Position numbers and translations under genes: made by a program. The notes beneath the pieces are model-generated. The model searched no databases. It was not told the origin of the DNA and saw only the letters and a program-made list of their open reading frames with translations. From Pectinophora gossypiella (taxonomy: Eukaryota > Arthropoda > Insecta > Lepidoptera > Gelechiidae), in NCBI RefSeq assembly GCF_024362695.1, contig NC_065429.1:4310501-4374500 (forward strand): a stretch of 64,000 nt of DNA, in the 5' to 3' direction. Positions 28,101 through 34,459 of the stretch are shown one piece after another; positions within the stretch are counted from its first letter, which is position 1; each line of letters begins with the position of its first letter.

Positions 28101-29035
28101 TGGTATCCAAGAGACGGTGCCAGAAAAAGGGGTAGACCGAAAAGGAGATGGGATGATGACATCAAGATGACTGCGGGCCCTTTCTGGACAAGAGCGGCGC
28201 GTGATCGCCATAGTTGGAAAGGATTGGAGGGGGCCTTTGCCATGAGGCACTCCGAAATAAGAGATATAATAGGTATAAATCAAACTGTAACCAACCTGAT
28301 ATTTCAGAAGCAAGGCTTATTAATATTATTATTAAGTGTTTTATATACATCTCTTAATTACTGTGTGCCGCATAATTACGCACGGCATTATTCATCGGAT
28401 TTGAGAATAAGATACAAAACTGAAGACATTAGGTATATTATGGATTTGATAAAAAAGTTTACGGAAGACTTTATATTATTGAAATTAAACACCAAAGAAG
28501 ATGTATTGAAGACTAGGCAGCATGGTCTTACGATTTTAGCCTGTCCTTTAAATGGGCATAAGGAAATAACTCTGCATTCTCTAGCAAGTATTGTATGCGG
28601 GATACATTTCTATTCTATTTCATTTCTAACAAGACATTTAAATTAGTAGAAAAGTTTCGTAACTTCCTTCTATTATAACTTAAATTCCTTTATTAATAAT
28701 TCTTTGGTTTTTTTTTTCAGTGATGCGACATTCATGTTCTGTTATTAGCTCACAACAAAAAAAGTTATAGGAAGCAAAAACAAACACTATTATTCCAAGA
28801 TTTCAAAGTTTACCAAAGTTAGGTTAGAAAAACTTTTTAACCTGTTAAATATTCACTTCCAGATGATACGACGACACTCGAGAATAATTTTATTACTCGT
28901 AATTATCTTCATTGATAAGAGAACAGCTGTATAAATTTGTTAATTAAAAATTGTACGAATTTTACAACAGAAAAAATACTTACGTTTCACACCTCTACAT
29001 ATCGAAACACTAAAGTTATTCAACACGGACATCAT
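3994..29035 (-). CDS. NADK2: Mitochondrial NAD kinase 2, complete gene of 11 exons
   Basis: Joined minus-strand exons give 441 codons plus stop; every intron has GT-AG ends and the phases close. Family knowledge: NADK2 phosphorylates NAD+ (ATP or polyphosphate donor) to make mitochondrial NADP+. Seen: a short basic N-terminus with Ser and no acidic residue, suited to a transit peptide; GGDGT nucleotide-binding motif at residues 141-145 followed by FLLAASR; a conserved block around residues 158-193 (VIGFNSSP, GRLCLP); PVDLH near 219-223; ALNEVFIGES at 266-275; TTGTGSTSW at 303-311; FNDG at 414-417 near the C-terminus. Length is close to the human enzyme (about 442). Intron 1 (about 10.1 kb) holds an antisense Ty3/Gypsy element and the intron after the TGTGSTSW exon holds broken copies of that exon. 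The start is backed by an in-frame stop 33 nt upstream. Confidence 0.93.
4145..4465. mobile_element. Family C foldback MITE next to NADK2 exon 11
   Basis: Same family as 2826-3115. It ends about 30 bp from the exon 11 acceptor, so the branch point may lie in or against the element. Confidence 0.8.
4472..4712. mobile_element. Family A MITE, diverged
   Basis: Has the GTAACGAAAACTTTGA and TTGATATCAAGTGGAA arm motifs and their inverses, in NADK2 intron 10. The right terminus is lost. Confidence 0.7.
4860..5297 (+). mobile_element. LINE 3' end with (TTTC)n tail
   Basis: Runs to GGAAGTAATAAATGTTTC and a TTTC microsatellite. A reversed copy of its end lies at 10567-10687. The short frames in it are not recognised. 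Confidence 0.6.
5533..5658 (-). CDS. NADK2: NADK2 exon 10
   Basis: Encodes HLAYSVREYITFEDWPTPRGLRV... and SVAVKSHCIDA, matching the family's FSVREPI...GL..R.....SHCIDA block. It ends CTG|GTGCGT in phase 1. The frame stays open past this donor for 63 more codons into SINE sequence, but those residues do not resemble the family, whereas the exon at 3994-4112 restores the expected C-terminus. Confidence 0.92.
5712..5812. repeat. (TGCG/TGTG)n microsatellite
   Basis: Imperfect tract between NADK2 exons 9 and 10, CA-rich in the transcript, 20 nt from the exon 9 donor. Confidence 0.8.
5832..5971 (-). CDS. NADK2: NADK2 exon 9
   Basis: Encodes NCLRTHSVLELMRILGEEF and an Ala/Lys-rich helix ending NYNQKLMFAA. 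With exon 8 it reads TSWHFSINCL, matching the family's SW..NINKL segment. TTCCAG acceptor; donor GTATGT in phase 1. A 20-bp piece of this exon (5938-5957) recurs exactly in the next intron at 5708-5727. Confidence 0.92.
6100..6560 (-). repeat. LINE 3' fragment, CTTTATTGCAC family
   Basis: Reverse-oriented, starts TCAATAATACTTTATTGCAC and shares GGCCTTATTGCTAAACAGCAA with 8480-8725, 44885-45075 and 61985-62040. Confidence 0.6.
6593..6746. repeat. Perfect inverted repeat, 69-bp arms with 16-nt loop
   Basis: Arm 6593-6661 is the exact reverse complement of 6678-6746. The loop (6662-6677) carries ATGAGAGGTTAA, itself complementary to the sequence at 6589-6600. It lies in the NADK2 intron between exons 8 and 9 and would be transcribed as a long hairpin in the pre-mRNA. 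Confidence 0.95.
7222..8028 (-). repeat. Tandem array of partial NADK2 exon 8 copies
   Basis: Four degraded copies of the 3' half of exon 8 plus the start of its intron. The GAAATG landmark sits near 7233, 7605, 7754 and 7892, with the real exon's at 8031; the three right-hand intervals are 149, 138 and 139 bp. The 7892 copy keeps SSGLCVTTGTGSTSWHF and the AG|GTATAC donor. The 7754 copy keeps the donor but has a 2-base deletion. The 7605 and 7233 copies lost the donor GT. All lack the true exon 5' half. A family A MITE (7348-7578) separates the oldest copy. Confidence 0.85.
7348..7578. mobile_element. Family A MITE (Tc1/mariner-type, long inverted repeats)
   Basis: 231 bp, ends CAGGGTGTTAGTGACATCGT and its inverse, flanked by TA duplications. 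The arms pair over nearly their whole length (GATATCAAGTGGAA / TTCCACTTGATATC). It interrupts the NADK2 exon-copy array. Confidence 0.85.
8029..8162 (-). CDS. NADK2: NADK2 exon 8 (TGTGSTSW motif)
   Basis: Encodes VFIGESVTSRVSML..., then KSSGLCVTTGTGSTSWHF, the loop that closes over the substrate in NAD kinases. CCTACAG acceptor; donor AG|GTATAC. This is the only copy with a full-length exon, a working acceptor and an unbroken frame. Broken copies of its 3' half follow at 7222-8028. Confidence 0.95.
8752..8869 (-). CDS. NADK2: NADK2 exon 7
   Basis: Encodes a variable Pro/Ala-rich loop and then VLPFLALNE, which continues as VFIGES in the next exon: the conserved ALNEVFIGE of the family. The GC-rich codons contrast with the AT-rich introns. 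GTAAGT donor in phase 0. Confidence 0.93.
8930..9170 (+). repeat. SINE3, 5'-truncated
   Basis: Starts inside the 5S-like block and runs to GATGATGAT, in NADK2 intron 6. Other partial copies: 11065-11290, 14207-14309 (head), 15590-15685 (tail), 62345-62525. Confidence 0.78.
9272..9381 (-). CDS. NADK2: NADK2 exon 6
   Basis: Encodes GRFRWMRRSRIRTTI, a short linker, and PVDLHTMHIP, like the family's RWLWRQRIR...PVDLHEQ stretch. TTTGCAG acceptor, GTAAGA donor, phase 0 in and 2 out. Confidence 0.93.
9430..9748 (-). mobile_element. SINE1, full-length, tRNA-derived
   Basis: Minus-strand copy: tRNA-like head with GGTTCGAATCCCGGTGG box B region, a central module (9559-9595), then the tail ...TCAACCCACGCGATAAGAAG. 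In NADK2 intron 5. Confidence 0.85.
9799..10222. mobile_element. Foldback MITE, family E
   Basis: Ends GGGGCCTGTTTCATAAAACTT and the inverse AAGTTTTATGAAACGGGCCCC. The interior shares sequence with 32722-32985 and 38505-38590. No coding capacity. Confidence 0.75.
10811..10976 (+). repeat. SINE2, head missing
   Basis: Central module and tail only. Other partial copies: 5355-5418, 16240-16388 (head), 39905-39990, 44345-44445, 45885-45975. Confidence 0.7.
11406..11514 (-). CDS. NADK2: NADK2 exon 5
   Basis: Encodes KPVIGFNSSPHKSVGRLCLP and a following helix (DVKGALQALRE), matching the family block that follows the GGDGT motif. ATTCCAG acceptor; GTACGT donor in phase 0. Confidence 0.95.
11710..11915 (+). 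mobile_element. LINE 3' end, RTE-like
   Basis: Same family in plus orientation, ending (TATG)n. Other scraps: 14930-14985, 41765-41900, 48085-48280. Confidence 0.7.
12221..12322 (-). CDS. NADK2: NADK2 exon 4 (GGDGT nucleotide-binding motif)
   Basis: Encodes CDVVVPCGGDGTFLLAASRV, the signature NAD-kinase motif in which GGDGT binds the ATP/NAD phosphates. CCACAG acceptor, GTAAGT donor, frame continuous with its neighbours. Confidence 0.96.
12360..12583. repeat. Family I half element
   Basis: One arm plus centre of the foldback at 63148-63585 (ACACAGACACCACACATTGA, GGTGAGGTAAACCTAGCTCA). Short scraps of the same family lie near 8290-8400, 16150-16235, 38170-38260, 45970-46025 and 59735-59800. 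Confidence 0.65.
12665..13028 (-). mobile_element. SINE1 split by a LINE 3' end
   Basis: The SINE is interrupted at CATGTA by about 170 bp ending in (AAAT)n; ATGTA appears on both sides as the target duplication. Confidence 0.78.
13031..13182. mobile_element. Family A MITE, left end missing
   Basis: Carries TTGAGTTGATATCAATTGGAA, cut short on the left, and an intact right arm. It abuts the SINE1 copy at 12665-13028. Confidence 0.65.
14586..14736. mobile_element. Foldback MITE flanked by TTAA
   Basis: Ends TTAAAATGGCCACATCGAAG and its reverse complement, with a second inner pair AAGAAAGCAAT / ATTGCTTTCTT. It is bounded by TTAA on both sides, a typical piggyBac-type target, although the ends are not CCC...GGG. 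Confidence 0.7.
14841..15258. mobile_element. hAT-like MITE rich in TATCGATA
   Basis: Terminal inverted repeats TGTGTTGCCG / CGGCAACACTA and a perfect 8-bp duplication GTTGGTAC (14833-14840, 15259-15266), as hAT elements make. The interior has about a dozen ATCGAT sites, at least nine of them TATCGATA. A LINE 3' scrap (about 14930-14985) is inserted in it. Confidence 0.88.
15700..15864 (-). CDS. NADK2: NADK2 exon 3
   Basis: Encodes a helical segment containing LRKRGSDYETMLDNH, a clear match to the RGSDYE region of animal NADK2. The acceptor is CCACAG and the donor GTGAGT; phases 2 in and 2 out fit exons 2 and 4. A SINE tail ends about 20 bp beyond the donor side. Confidence 0.93.
16437..16605 (-). 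repeat. SINE1 tail half
   Basis: TTGTGAGGTGAATTACC... to GTAACCGGGACC. Other tail scraps: 1217-1345, 3620-3790, 6003-6080, 6832-6930, 10303-10465, 39020-39185. Confidence 0.7.
16914..17202 (+). mobile_element. SINE3, full-length, tRNA/5S hybrid head
   Basis: GGAGCTCGG..GGCGCAGCGG (box-A-like) followed by GAAGTAAAGCAACTTTCGC and GATGGG-type 5S-like sequence, central module, (GAT)n end. Flanked by GAAAGACA on both sides. Confidence 0.85.
17515..17755 (+). mobile_element. Helitron-like non-autonomous element
   Basis: Ends with a GC-rich hairpin (CGAGCGAAGCCGGGACGGCTCG) cut short by CTAGT, the CTRR-T end of Helitrons. AAAGTCGCTTTTTCTGTCCC near the 5' end is common in moth repeats. No Rep/helicase. 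Confidence 0.6.
17811..17958 (+). mobile_element. SINE1 tail inserted with 12-bp duplication
   Basis: AGTAGGTAACAT at 17799-17810 and 17959-17970 flanks a 5'-truncated SINE1, inserted into a LINE 3' end of the TTTGAA-tail family. Confidence 0.85.
18036..18175 (+). repeat. LINE ORF2 C-terminal scrap
   Basis: GAFKARVNRHLLGELAPS... in frame. Near copies at 25430-25550, 47587-47660 and 62965-63095. Confidence 0.65.
18196..18425 (+). mobile_element. SINE6-like element
   Basis: Box A TGGTCCGGTGG and box B CTGGTTCGAACACC, then GACGGCGATACGGCTCACC... to GTTAGGATATAATCGTGAGC. Tail copies recur near 413-458, 10469-10538, 14110-14200, 27180-27299, 33180-33250, 33961-34260 and 45640-45725. Confidence 0.65.
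18470..18607 (+). repeat. LINE ORF2 C-terminal scrap, second family
   Basis: Reads RGRGRPRRP... then KEMKELAFGRPE, followed by TGATGATGA. A related piece at 16030-16140. Confidence 0.6.
18705..18855 (-). CDS. NADK2: NADK2 exon 2
   Basis: Starts after CACAG with 2 nt completing Arg18 and ends at a GTAAGT donor with 2 nt left over. It encodes an Arg-rich stretch and then the first strand of the kinase fold (KCLIVSKVTRYEYEK), matching the family's conserved KVTRYEFEK-type segment. Confidence 0.9.
19414..19640. mobile_element. Family A MITE
   Basis: Long palindromic element with TA at both edges, in NADK2 intron 1, 33 bp from a second copy. Confidence 0.82.
19674..19901. mobile_element. Family A MITE
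   Basis: Second of two adjacent copies, TA-flanked, arms pairing across almost the full element. Confidence 0.82.
20043..20170 (+). repeat. 5' LTR of the Ty3/Gypsy element
   Basis: 128 bp, same length as the 3' LTR with one visible mismatch in the T/A run near its middle. Ends AATAAAAGTCAG... then GTATTTTATA. A primer-site-like TTGGCGACTTCGG follows at once. Confidence 0.92.
20171..20190 (+). other. Probable primer-binding site of the Ty3/Gypsy element
   Basis: TTGGCGACTTCGG begins at the first base after the 5' LTR, where minus-strand primer tRNA pairs. The tRNA was not identified. Confidence 0.5.
20199..24011 (+). CDS. Fused gag-pol polyprotein (Ty3/Gypsy)
   Basis: One unbroken 1270-codon frame whose ATG is 28 nt after the LTR. 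Seen in order: a gag region (1-200); two Cys-rich knuckles (C208/C211/H215/C221 and the CCHC C228-x2-C231-x4-H236-x4-C241); aspartic protease DSGAS with catalytic D297; reverse transcriptase (KLDLKHAY near 510; catalytic LLDD at 574-577); RNase H from D723; integrase with HHCC zinc region (about 945-980) and catalytic D1007, D1061, E1097 with D-E spacing of 35. It resembles the fused gag-pol frames usually annotated K02A2.6-like. Odd point: the RT box has Leu where Tyr or Phe is usual. No frameshift separates gag from pol. Confidence 0.95.
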   Translation: MAVNISNVVFPGPFNPKTDKWCDYKEQLLCALDAAGVGEANLNKGRSLFLAQCGKDTFALIASLLVPKRPTEVSLEEIFIVLDRFYEPEVNEILQAGKFYKRQQLQNESVQDFVAAISLIGSKCNFMDLKRQLRDRLVLGVRDDRLRRDLLKKKDLTYEIALQTCLDYQVVCPELYPVAVTNASKQTPSNVTDYHEPMDIGSVKTMGCSRCARAHKSGERCPFVKAKCFYCKKFGHIAAACNRKPGKVHQVETEEDSADASAVVENMMGIYVCRDRYVPPITTEVTIDGAAVMMEVDSGASRTIMSEETYNKLWSSPPPLRPTNLKLVTWTQDVLKVVGLADVRVWLGNVEAQCELVVVSGKGPNLLGRNWFQALNLQVAGLCWSEEEIEQYKIDFPEVFKEGLGEYKGPKVSLHIRPDAKPRFMKARPVPYPLRKKVTDELRRMEEEGVLTPIRYSEWASPVTPRMKEDGSVRICGDYRSTVNAAIDTDIYPLPTPVEAFVNLSGGRIFSKLDLKHAYTQMKVDEETAMLLTLNTTIGLMRVNRLAFGVSAAPAIFQRIMSSALAGMKGVACLLDDIAITGATMEEHDRRLREVLQKLQDMGLRLNMKKCVFAANSIAFLGHMIDAEGVHPSPMKVKEIKEKPAPTNRETLRAFLGLYNYYEKFLPDKSTILEPLYRLLESKREWTWKEKEQEAFEEAKRLLSSDLTLVGYDLQKELLLICDSSEYGLGAIIAHVMEDGSERPVMMASRTLQAHERRYGQIDKEALAIIFGLTKFHEFLSGRKFCIVTDHKPLVGLFNPAKPIPEQITPRMLRWSLKLASYDYTIKYRPGKLIGNADALSRWTAADTASVKEEALREVMLLEEQPTGWNLDAVRIAEETRKDPVLQRVMFHVIHGWPRKNTDPDLQAFWARREALSHNKECLLWCNRVVVPSAIKEEVLKILHVPHAGIVQTKMYARGYVWWVNIDRDIENLVAGCEQCQEVRNNPPKDPQIWITADKPWSRVHIDFAGPFEGKTFLVLIDSYSKWFEAEIVQTMSSSTVVTVLRKIFTAQGLPDVIVSDNGRAFTSEEFNMFLKKNGIKHLYSPPYHPATNGQIERAIQTFKNKMKKLTPLNLQWQEKLCKVLFYLRTVPNSATNKTPAEVLNGRKYRTAVSALHPDSMPSQADQQREAASRRRPARSFSVGQPVLIHMYGPGEKWLRATVTTVEGPTTYRVRTEDGELHRRHADQMLNRPARRTTDNDNNNSDESQDPPIVLPPPELWRDMIGIPDE
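24189..24316 (+). repeat. 3' LTR of the Ty3/Gypsy element
   Basis: Near-identical copy of the 5' LTR. A purine tract GAGAGAGAGG (24177-24186) stands just upstream as the likely plus-strand primer. Confidence 0.92.
24425..24640. repeat. Dispersed repeat, family H
   Basis: AAGAGCTACGCTCTTGTCGG, GGTTCCCTCTTGCCTTCCG and ACTAGGACTCCTGTCCTCCG recur at 32375-32515 and, inverted, 52735-52925. Confidence 0.6.
24955..25035 (+). repeat. Repeat starting AACCGACTTCAAAAACGAAG
   Basis: A motif very common in butterfly and moth genomes (AACCGACTTCAAAAA.GGAGGAGGTTAT), here ending in (TATG)n. Confidence 0.5.
25720..26270. mobile_element. Family B MITE with a family F MITE inside
   Basis: From GGGACTTTCCAGGTTATG to CCTGGAAAGTGCCTCA, inverted ends. 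The interior is split by the 142-bp family F element at 26028-26169. Confidence 0.78.
26028..26169. mobile_element. Family F MITE
   Basis: 142 bp, ends CGGTCACGAGCATTAAT / TTGCTCATGACTG, TA duplication (26026-26027 and 26170-26171). Nested in a family B MITE. Confidence 0.82.
27300..27434. mobile_element. Family F MITE
   Basis: TA-flanked, ends CAGTCATGAGC / TTGTGACCG. It is inserted into SINE6-like sequence in NADK2 intron 1. Confidence 0.78.
28035..28262 (+). pseudogene. LINE ORF2 C-terminal remnant
   Basis: Broken frames read like the WTRHMLRS...GRPKRRWDDDIK...GPFWTRAARDRHSWKGLEGA ending typical of insect LINE ORF2. The open frame from 28167 runs on to 28646 into unrelated AT-rich sequence. 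Confidence 0.65.
28984..29035 (-). CDS. NADK2: NADK2 exon 1 (N-terminus, 17 codons)
   Basis: Begins with two adjacent ATGs (MMSVLNNFSV...) and ends in phase 1 at a consensus GTAAGT donor. The leftover C joins GG of exon 2 to make Arg, so the frame continues into the recognisable protein. Codons 1-17 carry Arg and Lys but no acidic residue, as expected of a mitochondrial presequence. Found by phase and donor matching, not by homology, so it is less certain than the other exons. Confidence 0.75.
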
Positions 29036-29215
29036 AAGAACTGTATCCAAAGTCCAGTAGACTAATTAGTTCAATTATTTGAGCACTAAAAATACTGTAA
29101 ATCACAATCCGTACGTGCGAAGTCGAACACAGCTAATATAAACAGAAGTAAAGTTCCAAGCGATATCAGCAAAAGCGTGGAGCGAAGATTTCTCCGACTC
29201 AGTCAAACGTTCTTA
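29036..29215 (-). promoter_or_regulatory. NADK2: Probable NADK2 5' UTR and promoter region
   Basis: Non-repetitive sequence just upstream of the NADK2 ATG. An in-frame TAA lies 33 nt before the start. No clear TATA box or initiator could be fixed by eye, so the extent is only a guess. Confidence 0.3.
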
Positions 29216-30814
29216 TGAATGTAATATATATTGATAAGCTATCTAATTATTATTGATAAAGATTGAAAAACTCAACACAACACGATTTGCACACAAAAAA
29301 TGGCAGTACGATAGTGCTGTGTTTGACAGTGTATTGTATTGATACTTTCAAAGATTGTAAAAGAAATCGATTCTTGTTGAATATTGCAATACTTTTTTTT
29401 TATTTTTCATGTCTGCGACATAATATTCTTGAAAAAGGGTGGATAAATAATAAAAAAATGCTATAAAAAATCTATTGAATTTTAGATTTTATGAACTATG
29501 TTGTTTCTACGAATGATTATTCGATTGACTCAAACTATAATCGATCATTTGATTTGAACTTTTTCAAATATTATGGCAACACTCGTGACATAAAGCGCGC
29601 CACCTTATTTTTTAAACTTTTTTCTTGATTTATTTTTATTTATGAACACCGGGCGAGCGAGCCGATTGGAGCCAGTGAACTTTGCCTTGAGTTCAGCAGA
29701 CCACGCAACATGATAATTATATTCTACGTTGTGTAAACTACATTCATGCCCGAAACGCCTATTGGTATAAGCTGACTTTATCAGAACATTTTCGGCCCTT
29801 TTTTACTTGCAGGTTAGAAGGGATTTATCGGATTTATAAAGAGACTTCCACTATGCCTTGAATCAAGGCTTGAATAACAAGCGTTAACTGGCTAAAAACG
29901 AGATGCTCAAAATGAGTAATAATATTTAGATTCCATGACGATACGAAAGATCCCATACCAGATCATCGTTGAGTTTATAATTTATTAGCAAAAGTTATTT
30001 ATCCGGGAAAATACTCTGGGATATAAAATAAAACACTTATAAACTGGGCACTGTATATTAGTTCCATTATAAAATAGCTAAATAATCAACATTACAAGCA
30101 ATAAATAACAAATTCAACACTGTTCACTTCACATTGTATTTACAATACAAAAACATGAGGATTCTTCCTTTTATAACGTAGACAATTTACCACAACACGT
30201 TGGAATAACTTCGATGTTTTGTGCATAAAGCTACTGATTTTATGATAATTACTTTTTTTAAATTCATACATAATACGAAACTCATGAAAAATTGTATAAA
30301 GGTAATTACACACTTTCGGCTCAGCATAACAGAAAATTCAATTTTTTATGTGATAGACAAAATAAAGGACAAAATGAGTATCTAACCTAGTTTCTCCTTT
30401 TGTTACCAATTTTTTTTTTTTACTAATTGACTAAAATTGAGGCAAATACACAAAACATCGAAGCGAAACTAATTGTAATAGATTAAAAATAAATTAAAAA
30501 ACATTAATGGGATATCTACAATGAAACTTCACCGATCATGATTTTTTTTCAAGCGAAATTTGCTTGTATTTTTGTTTATTTCTCGAATGTATTCGAATTT
30601 GGCAGTGTATCCTAAATTTATACAATACCATTCAACTACGAAATGCTAGCTAACAATAAATAACTGGGAATGTCTGGGGATTAACTAATTGTCACAAAAC
30701 ATTATAAATAAACAGAATAAATTTGCATACAGGTGTAGCGACTAGGCGACCTACAAATAGACCTGTTTCATTGAAAATGGCGCTCCGTATTATCCGGTAT
30801 CGCTAGAAACATGT
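29216..30814. other. AT-rich intergenic stretch, nothing recognised
   Basis: No repeat family used elsewhere in the window and no frame above 70 codons. Upstream of NADK2. Confidence 0.5.
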
Positions 30815-31215
30815 CTCAATATTCCCAAAAACGCGATAGATGGCGTTGTTAAGGTTTTTCTTCGTTTAAACTTTCTAATTTCATGAATAACAGACATAAT
30901 TATGCATCTTTTATCTTTGTTTTTGGATATAAATGATGACCCTTTTTATTACACCAATGTACAATTACAACTTCCACCCATTATTATTCTGATCAAATTA
31001 AAGAGATGCAATATAGGTAGCAACATCATACTATACATAATGTGATCCAAATATCAAGCAACAATTAGTTTTATACATGCTTCAACTATCACATTACATT
31101 TTTGAATAATGATGTACTCCAGAAACGAGAAAATAGGTAATTATCGCGTTAAAAGTGAACAACGCCATCTATCGTGTGTTTGAGGAACATCGATTGGAAA
31201 GTCCCTCATTTGAAT
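30815..31215. mobile_element. Family B MITE
   Basis: Runs from AATATTCCCAAAAACGCGATAG to ATTGGAAAGTCCCTCATTTG. Contains GGATATAAATGATGACCC and the shared interior. Upstream of NADK2. Confidence 0.75.
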
Positions 31216-31382
31216 TTGCGAAGCAGAACGGAGACTTATAACGAGATTGAGATTGCAACTACCGTGATTGGTAAATTCCGGACGTCTCTGTTTTGTTTCT
31301 GTGGGAACACACCCTTTTAGGACTTAATCCGTATTCTAACATGTTAACTCGAACCTTCCCATCCGTCCTCAGGTAAGGTGAC

Positions 31383-31560
31383 CTTAAGGCCAGGCGCGCA
31401 CTACGAGTTTTTCGTGCGGCAGAAAAGAGCAGCGGCATAATGTCGCACTGTAATACTGTACCAAACAGTTTTAAATTGTATTGCGCGCACTTGACGGCAG
31501 AGCCACCGCAGCGGCGCAGTATTACAGTGCGACATTAGGGTTCTTACAGACGAACTGCAA
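31383..31560. repeat. Family K inverted repeat
   Basis: TAATGTCGCACTGTAATACTG at about 31438 is mirrored by CAGTATTACAGTGCGACATTA near 31518. GC-richer than its surroundings. Confidence 0.6.
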
Positions 31561-32261
31561 GTTGTAAACGGCAGAGGCTACTTCAGCCGTCGCCACCTGT
31601 CGACGAGTTTTCTCTAGTGAGGTATAAAGTCATTAATTCGTATAACTTTGTTGGCAGTTTTGCTCGATTGCAATGATTAAAGTCCTCAAGTCGAAAACTT
31701 AAATGTCAACTAAAAATACCAAAAGGCTCAGCTGAGGCCGAGTCGAGTAGAGGAAGTTTCGAGTTAACATTTTAGATTACGGGTGTTAATCTTGTTCATT
31801 TCACACATTTCAAAAAGCCCAGTCGCTATGCCCCTACCTATAGGTATATAGGTTGTTAGTAGAATTCGTATGTTATTTGAAAACATTCAGTTACAAAATT
31901 AGGAAAAAGGTTAGACAATTTTGAATAAATACTAATTTTAATATTGGTTTTAAATGCAATCTACATAATCTGGTACGTTATAATTGGAGACTAACTAGGA
32001 TAAATCGATGTATATATGGGAAAAATATACCGATTTTTTTTTGTTGTTGTTTGCAGGAAACAACAGAATGAGGGAACTTCCAGGCCACCTCAAAAACAAT
32101 ATGGTTACTCTTCTAATTTCGGGAGAATAAAATAGACAAGTCGCTCATACGCAACACGCTTGAACTGTGCTTTCAACTTAATCCAGTCGGGTTATTGGCC
32201 AAAACAAAATTAAAAAAGTTTTTTTTTTCTGCCTCAATTTCACGTGTGTTCAATAAATTTT

Positions 32262-32345
32262 ACGCCTGTCGATTACCCGTCCCTTTCTTTTTCAGCGGAT
32301 AAGAAAATGACAGGTATAACTTAAAATAAAATTAGATGGTGTGTA
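32262..32345. repeat. Family C MITE single arm
   Basis: One arm only (ACGCCTGTCGATTACCCGTC to AAATTAGATGGTGT). Confidence 0.6.
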
Positions 32346-32699
32346 TTGGAGCACCAATATGTTCTCTCTCTCTCTTTATTTAAGAGCTGCGCTCTTATCG
32401 GTGGAGTAATCGCCTTCAATACTCCATAGATAGGGCGTTTAGAACGGTGGTTGCCCCAATCGCCTTCCGTTCCGCAGTACACCGACCAATTTCTCAATCG
32501 GTGATGTTCTAGCTACCAATATGTTAAATCTTTTTTATAAGCAAATTGTTCTGTAAGTAATATTTCTATGTGAAATCTCCAAATAAAACGTACCATCACA
32601 AAATCACCAAAACTCCACGTTTGACTAGAAGCATTCTGAGTATAAGCGCAATTTTGACAGATGGAATTAGAACAATGGGGAAACAAAGACAAGGGGGTT

Positions 32700-33105
32700 T
32701 AAAAAAGGCCACATTAGATCAATAGGCTAGTTTCCAACTAGTCAAATCAGTTACTTTTTACTAAACGACAAAACACGAAATTATTATGGAAATTGTATGA
32801 AAAAGCACACTGTGACGTCATAGAAAAACGTGCCAAAATGTTGCTTTTAGTTACATTTTTTCTTTATTACAATTCATAATAATTTAAATAGAAAAAAGAA
32901 AACGTTTTTCGTCACCTTTAGATCTGTCTTTATTTAGTAATCAGAAAGTCATAATTTTGCTTTGACCTAGGAAACTACCCAATTCAGCATTATTGCTATT
33001 TGATGACATTCCGTACTTACTTTTATATGCGCAAATGTCGAATAGCAATATTGCTTTTTAGACGACTTGCGACAATATAGCCTTTTTAAACCCCAAGATT
33101 GGGGT
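32700..33105. mobile_element. Second copy of the TTAA foldback MITE, interrupted by family E
   Basis: The left end (about 32704-32722) and right part (about 32988-33100) match the element at 14586-14736. Between them lies family E sequence (GGCTAGTTTCCAACTAGTC... to about 32985). Confidence 0.6.
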
Positions 33106-33264
33106 TTAAAAGTTAACTAAATATTAATATTGCCAAGGATTAATTTATCTTAATATTAATATATTAGGCACTGTCATAAGAGAAGTTTATTACATAAGCT
33201 CACGACTATATCCCAATTGGGGTAGGCAGAAGTACATCCATCGCATTGTACACACGATAGATCT

Positions 33265-33625
33265 TTTAACGTGACTTTTAACGTGATAATTACCTATTTT
33301 CTCATTGCTGGGGTACATAATTATTCAAAAATGCAATGTAATGGCAGAAGCATATATAAAACTAATTGTTGCTTGATATTTGGAAAACATTAGTATGTAT
33401 GGAAAGATGTTACTACCTATATTGCTTCTCTTTATTTTGATAAGAATAATAATGGGTGGAAGTTGTAATTGTACCTTGGTGTAATAAAAAGGGTCATCAT
33501 TTATACCCAAAAACAAAGATAAAAGATTATGTCTGTTATCCATGAAACTAGAAGTTTAAACGAAGAAAAAACTTAACAACGCCATCTATAATGTTTTTGG
33601 GGAACGCCGATTAGAAAGTCTCTCA
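33265..33625. mobile_element. Family B MITE
   Basis: Reverse-oriented copy with GGGTCATCATTTATACCC and CGCCATCTATAATGTTTTTG. It lies between NADK2 and LNPK. Confidence 0.75.
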
Positions 33626-33989
33626 ATGAAACACAAGCTGAATTCAGTGGTTTAGTGCCCGAACCGCGTTTCAAACCCGTAACACTAGGATGGAAGTCGC
33701 GCGTTCTTCGAACAGGGCTGTTACGAATTCAACGATTTTTCTGGTGTGCGACAACCCTAAGAAGTAACATGATTATCCTTGGCAATATAATGAGATATTT
33801 ATTAATATTAGTTTTAATGGCTTTTCGCAAAATACCTTTTATTATTTTGCTATTAAAAACGCTTAGAATTCGAATATCTATTTATTTTTCTGATTTTTTC
33901 CATAATGTTCATTCGATACCTAATAACGTAATATGTGTATGAATTCCATCGGTATTTTTTTTAAATCCCAATTGGGGTATTCAGAGGTA

Positions 33990-34131
33990 CAGTCATGAGC
34001 AATATAATGTACCCACTTTAGGACTCTGTCGCACTAACATATTTGACATTTAGTGAGACTTACAGTTCCATTTGTCAAAAAAGTTAATGTGACATGGTAC
34101 CAAAGTGTATACGTATTAATGCTCGTGACCG
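33990..34131. mobile_element. Family F MITE
   Basis: TA duplication confirmed by the host sequence: the SINE6-like GAGGTA|CATCCATC is split exactly at TA. Confidence 0.85.
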
Positions 34132-34459
34132 TACATCCATCACACGATGAACTAAGTACCTTGGCCTCATCGAGCTTTCTGTTAGACCAACGCGATAGGT
34201 GAGCCGTATCGCCGTCTATAATGGTCGAGCCAACTGTGTTAGTGAAAACTGCACTTAAGATAAATTAATAACTCATTGGTGTAAGTCTGGTATCTGGGGT
34301 CCGGTCAACCACAGCACAATAGTGACAAGGTAAATAAAAAATAACATTATAAAAGGTATTTCACGAAATGATTCTGCTTATATTAAGTAACAAGCCAGTA
34401 TAGATTGCACAAATTATATCAACAGCTATGTCTATAGATGTCTTATGTGATGCCTAAAA

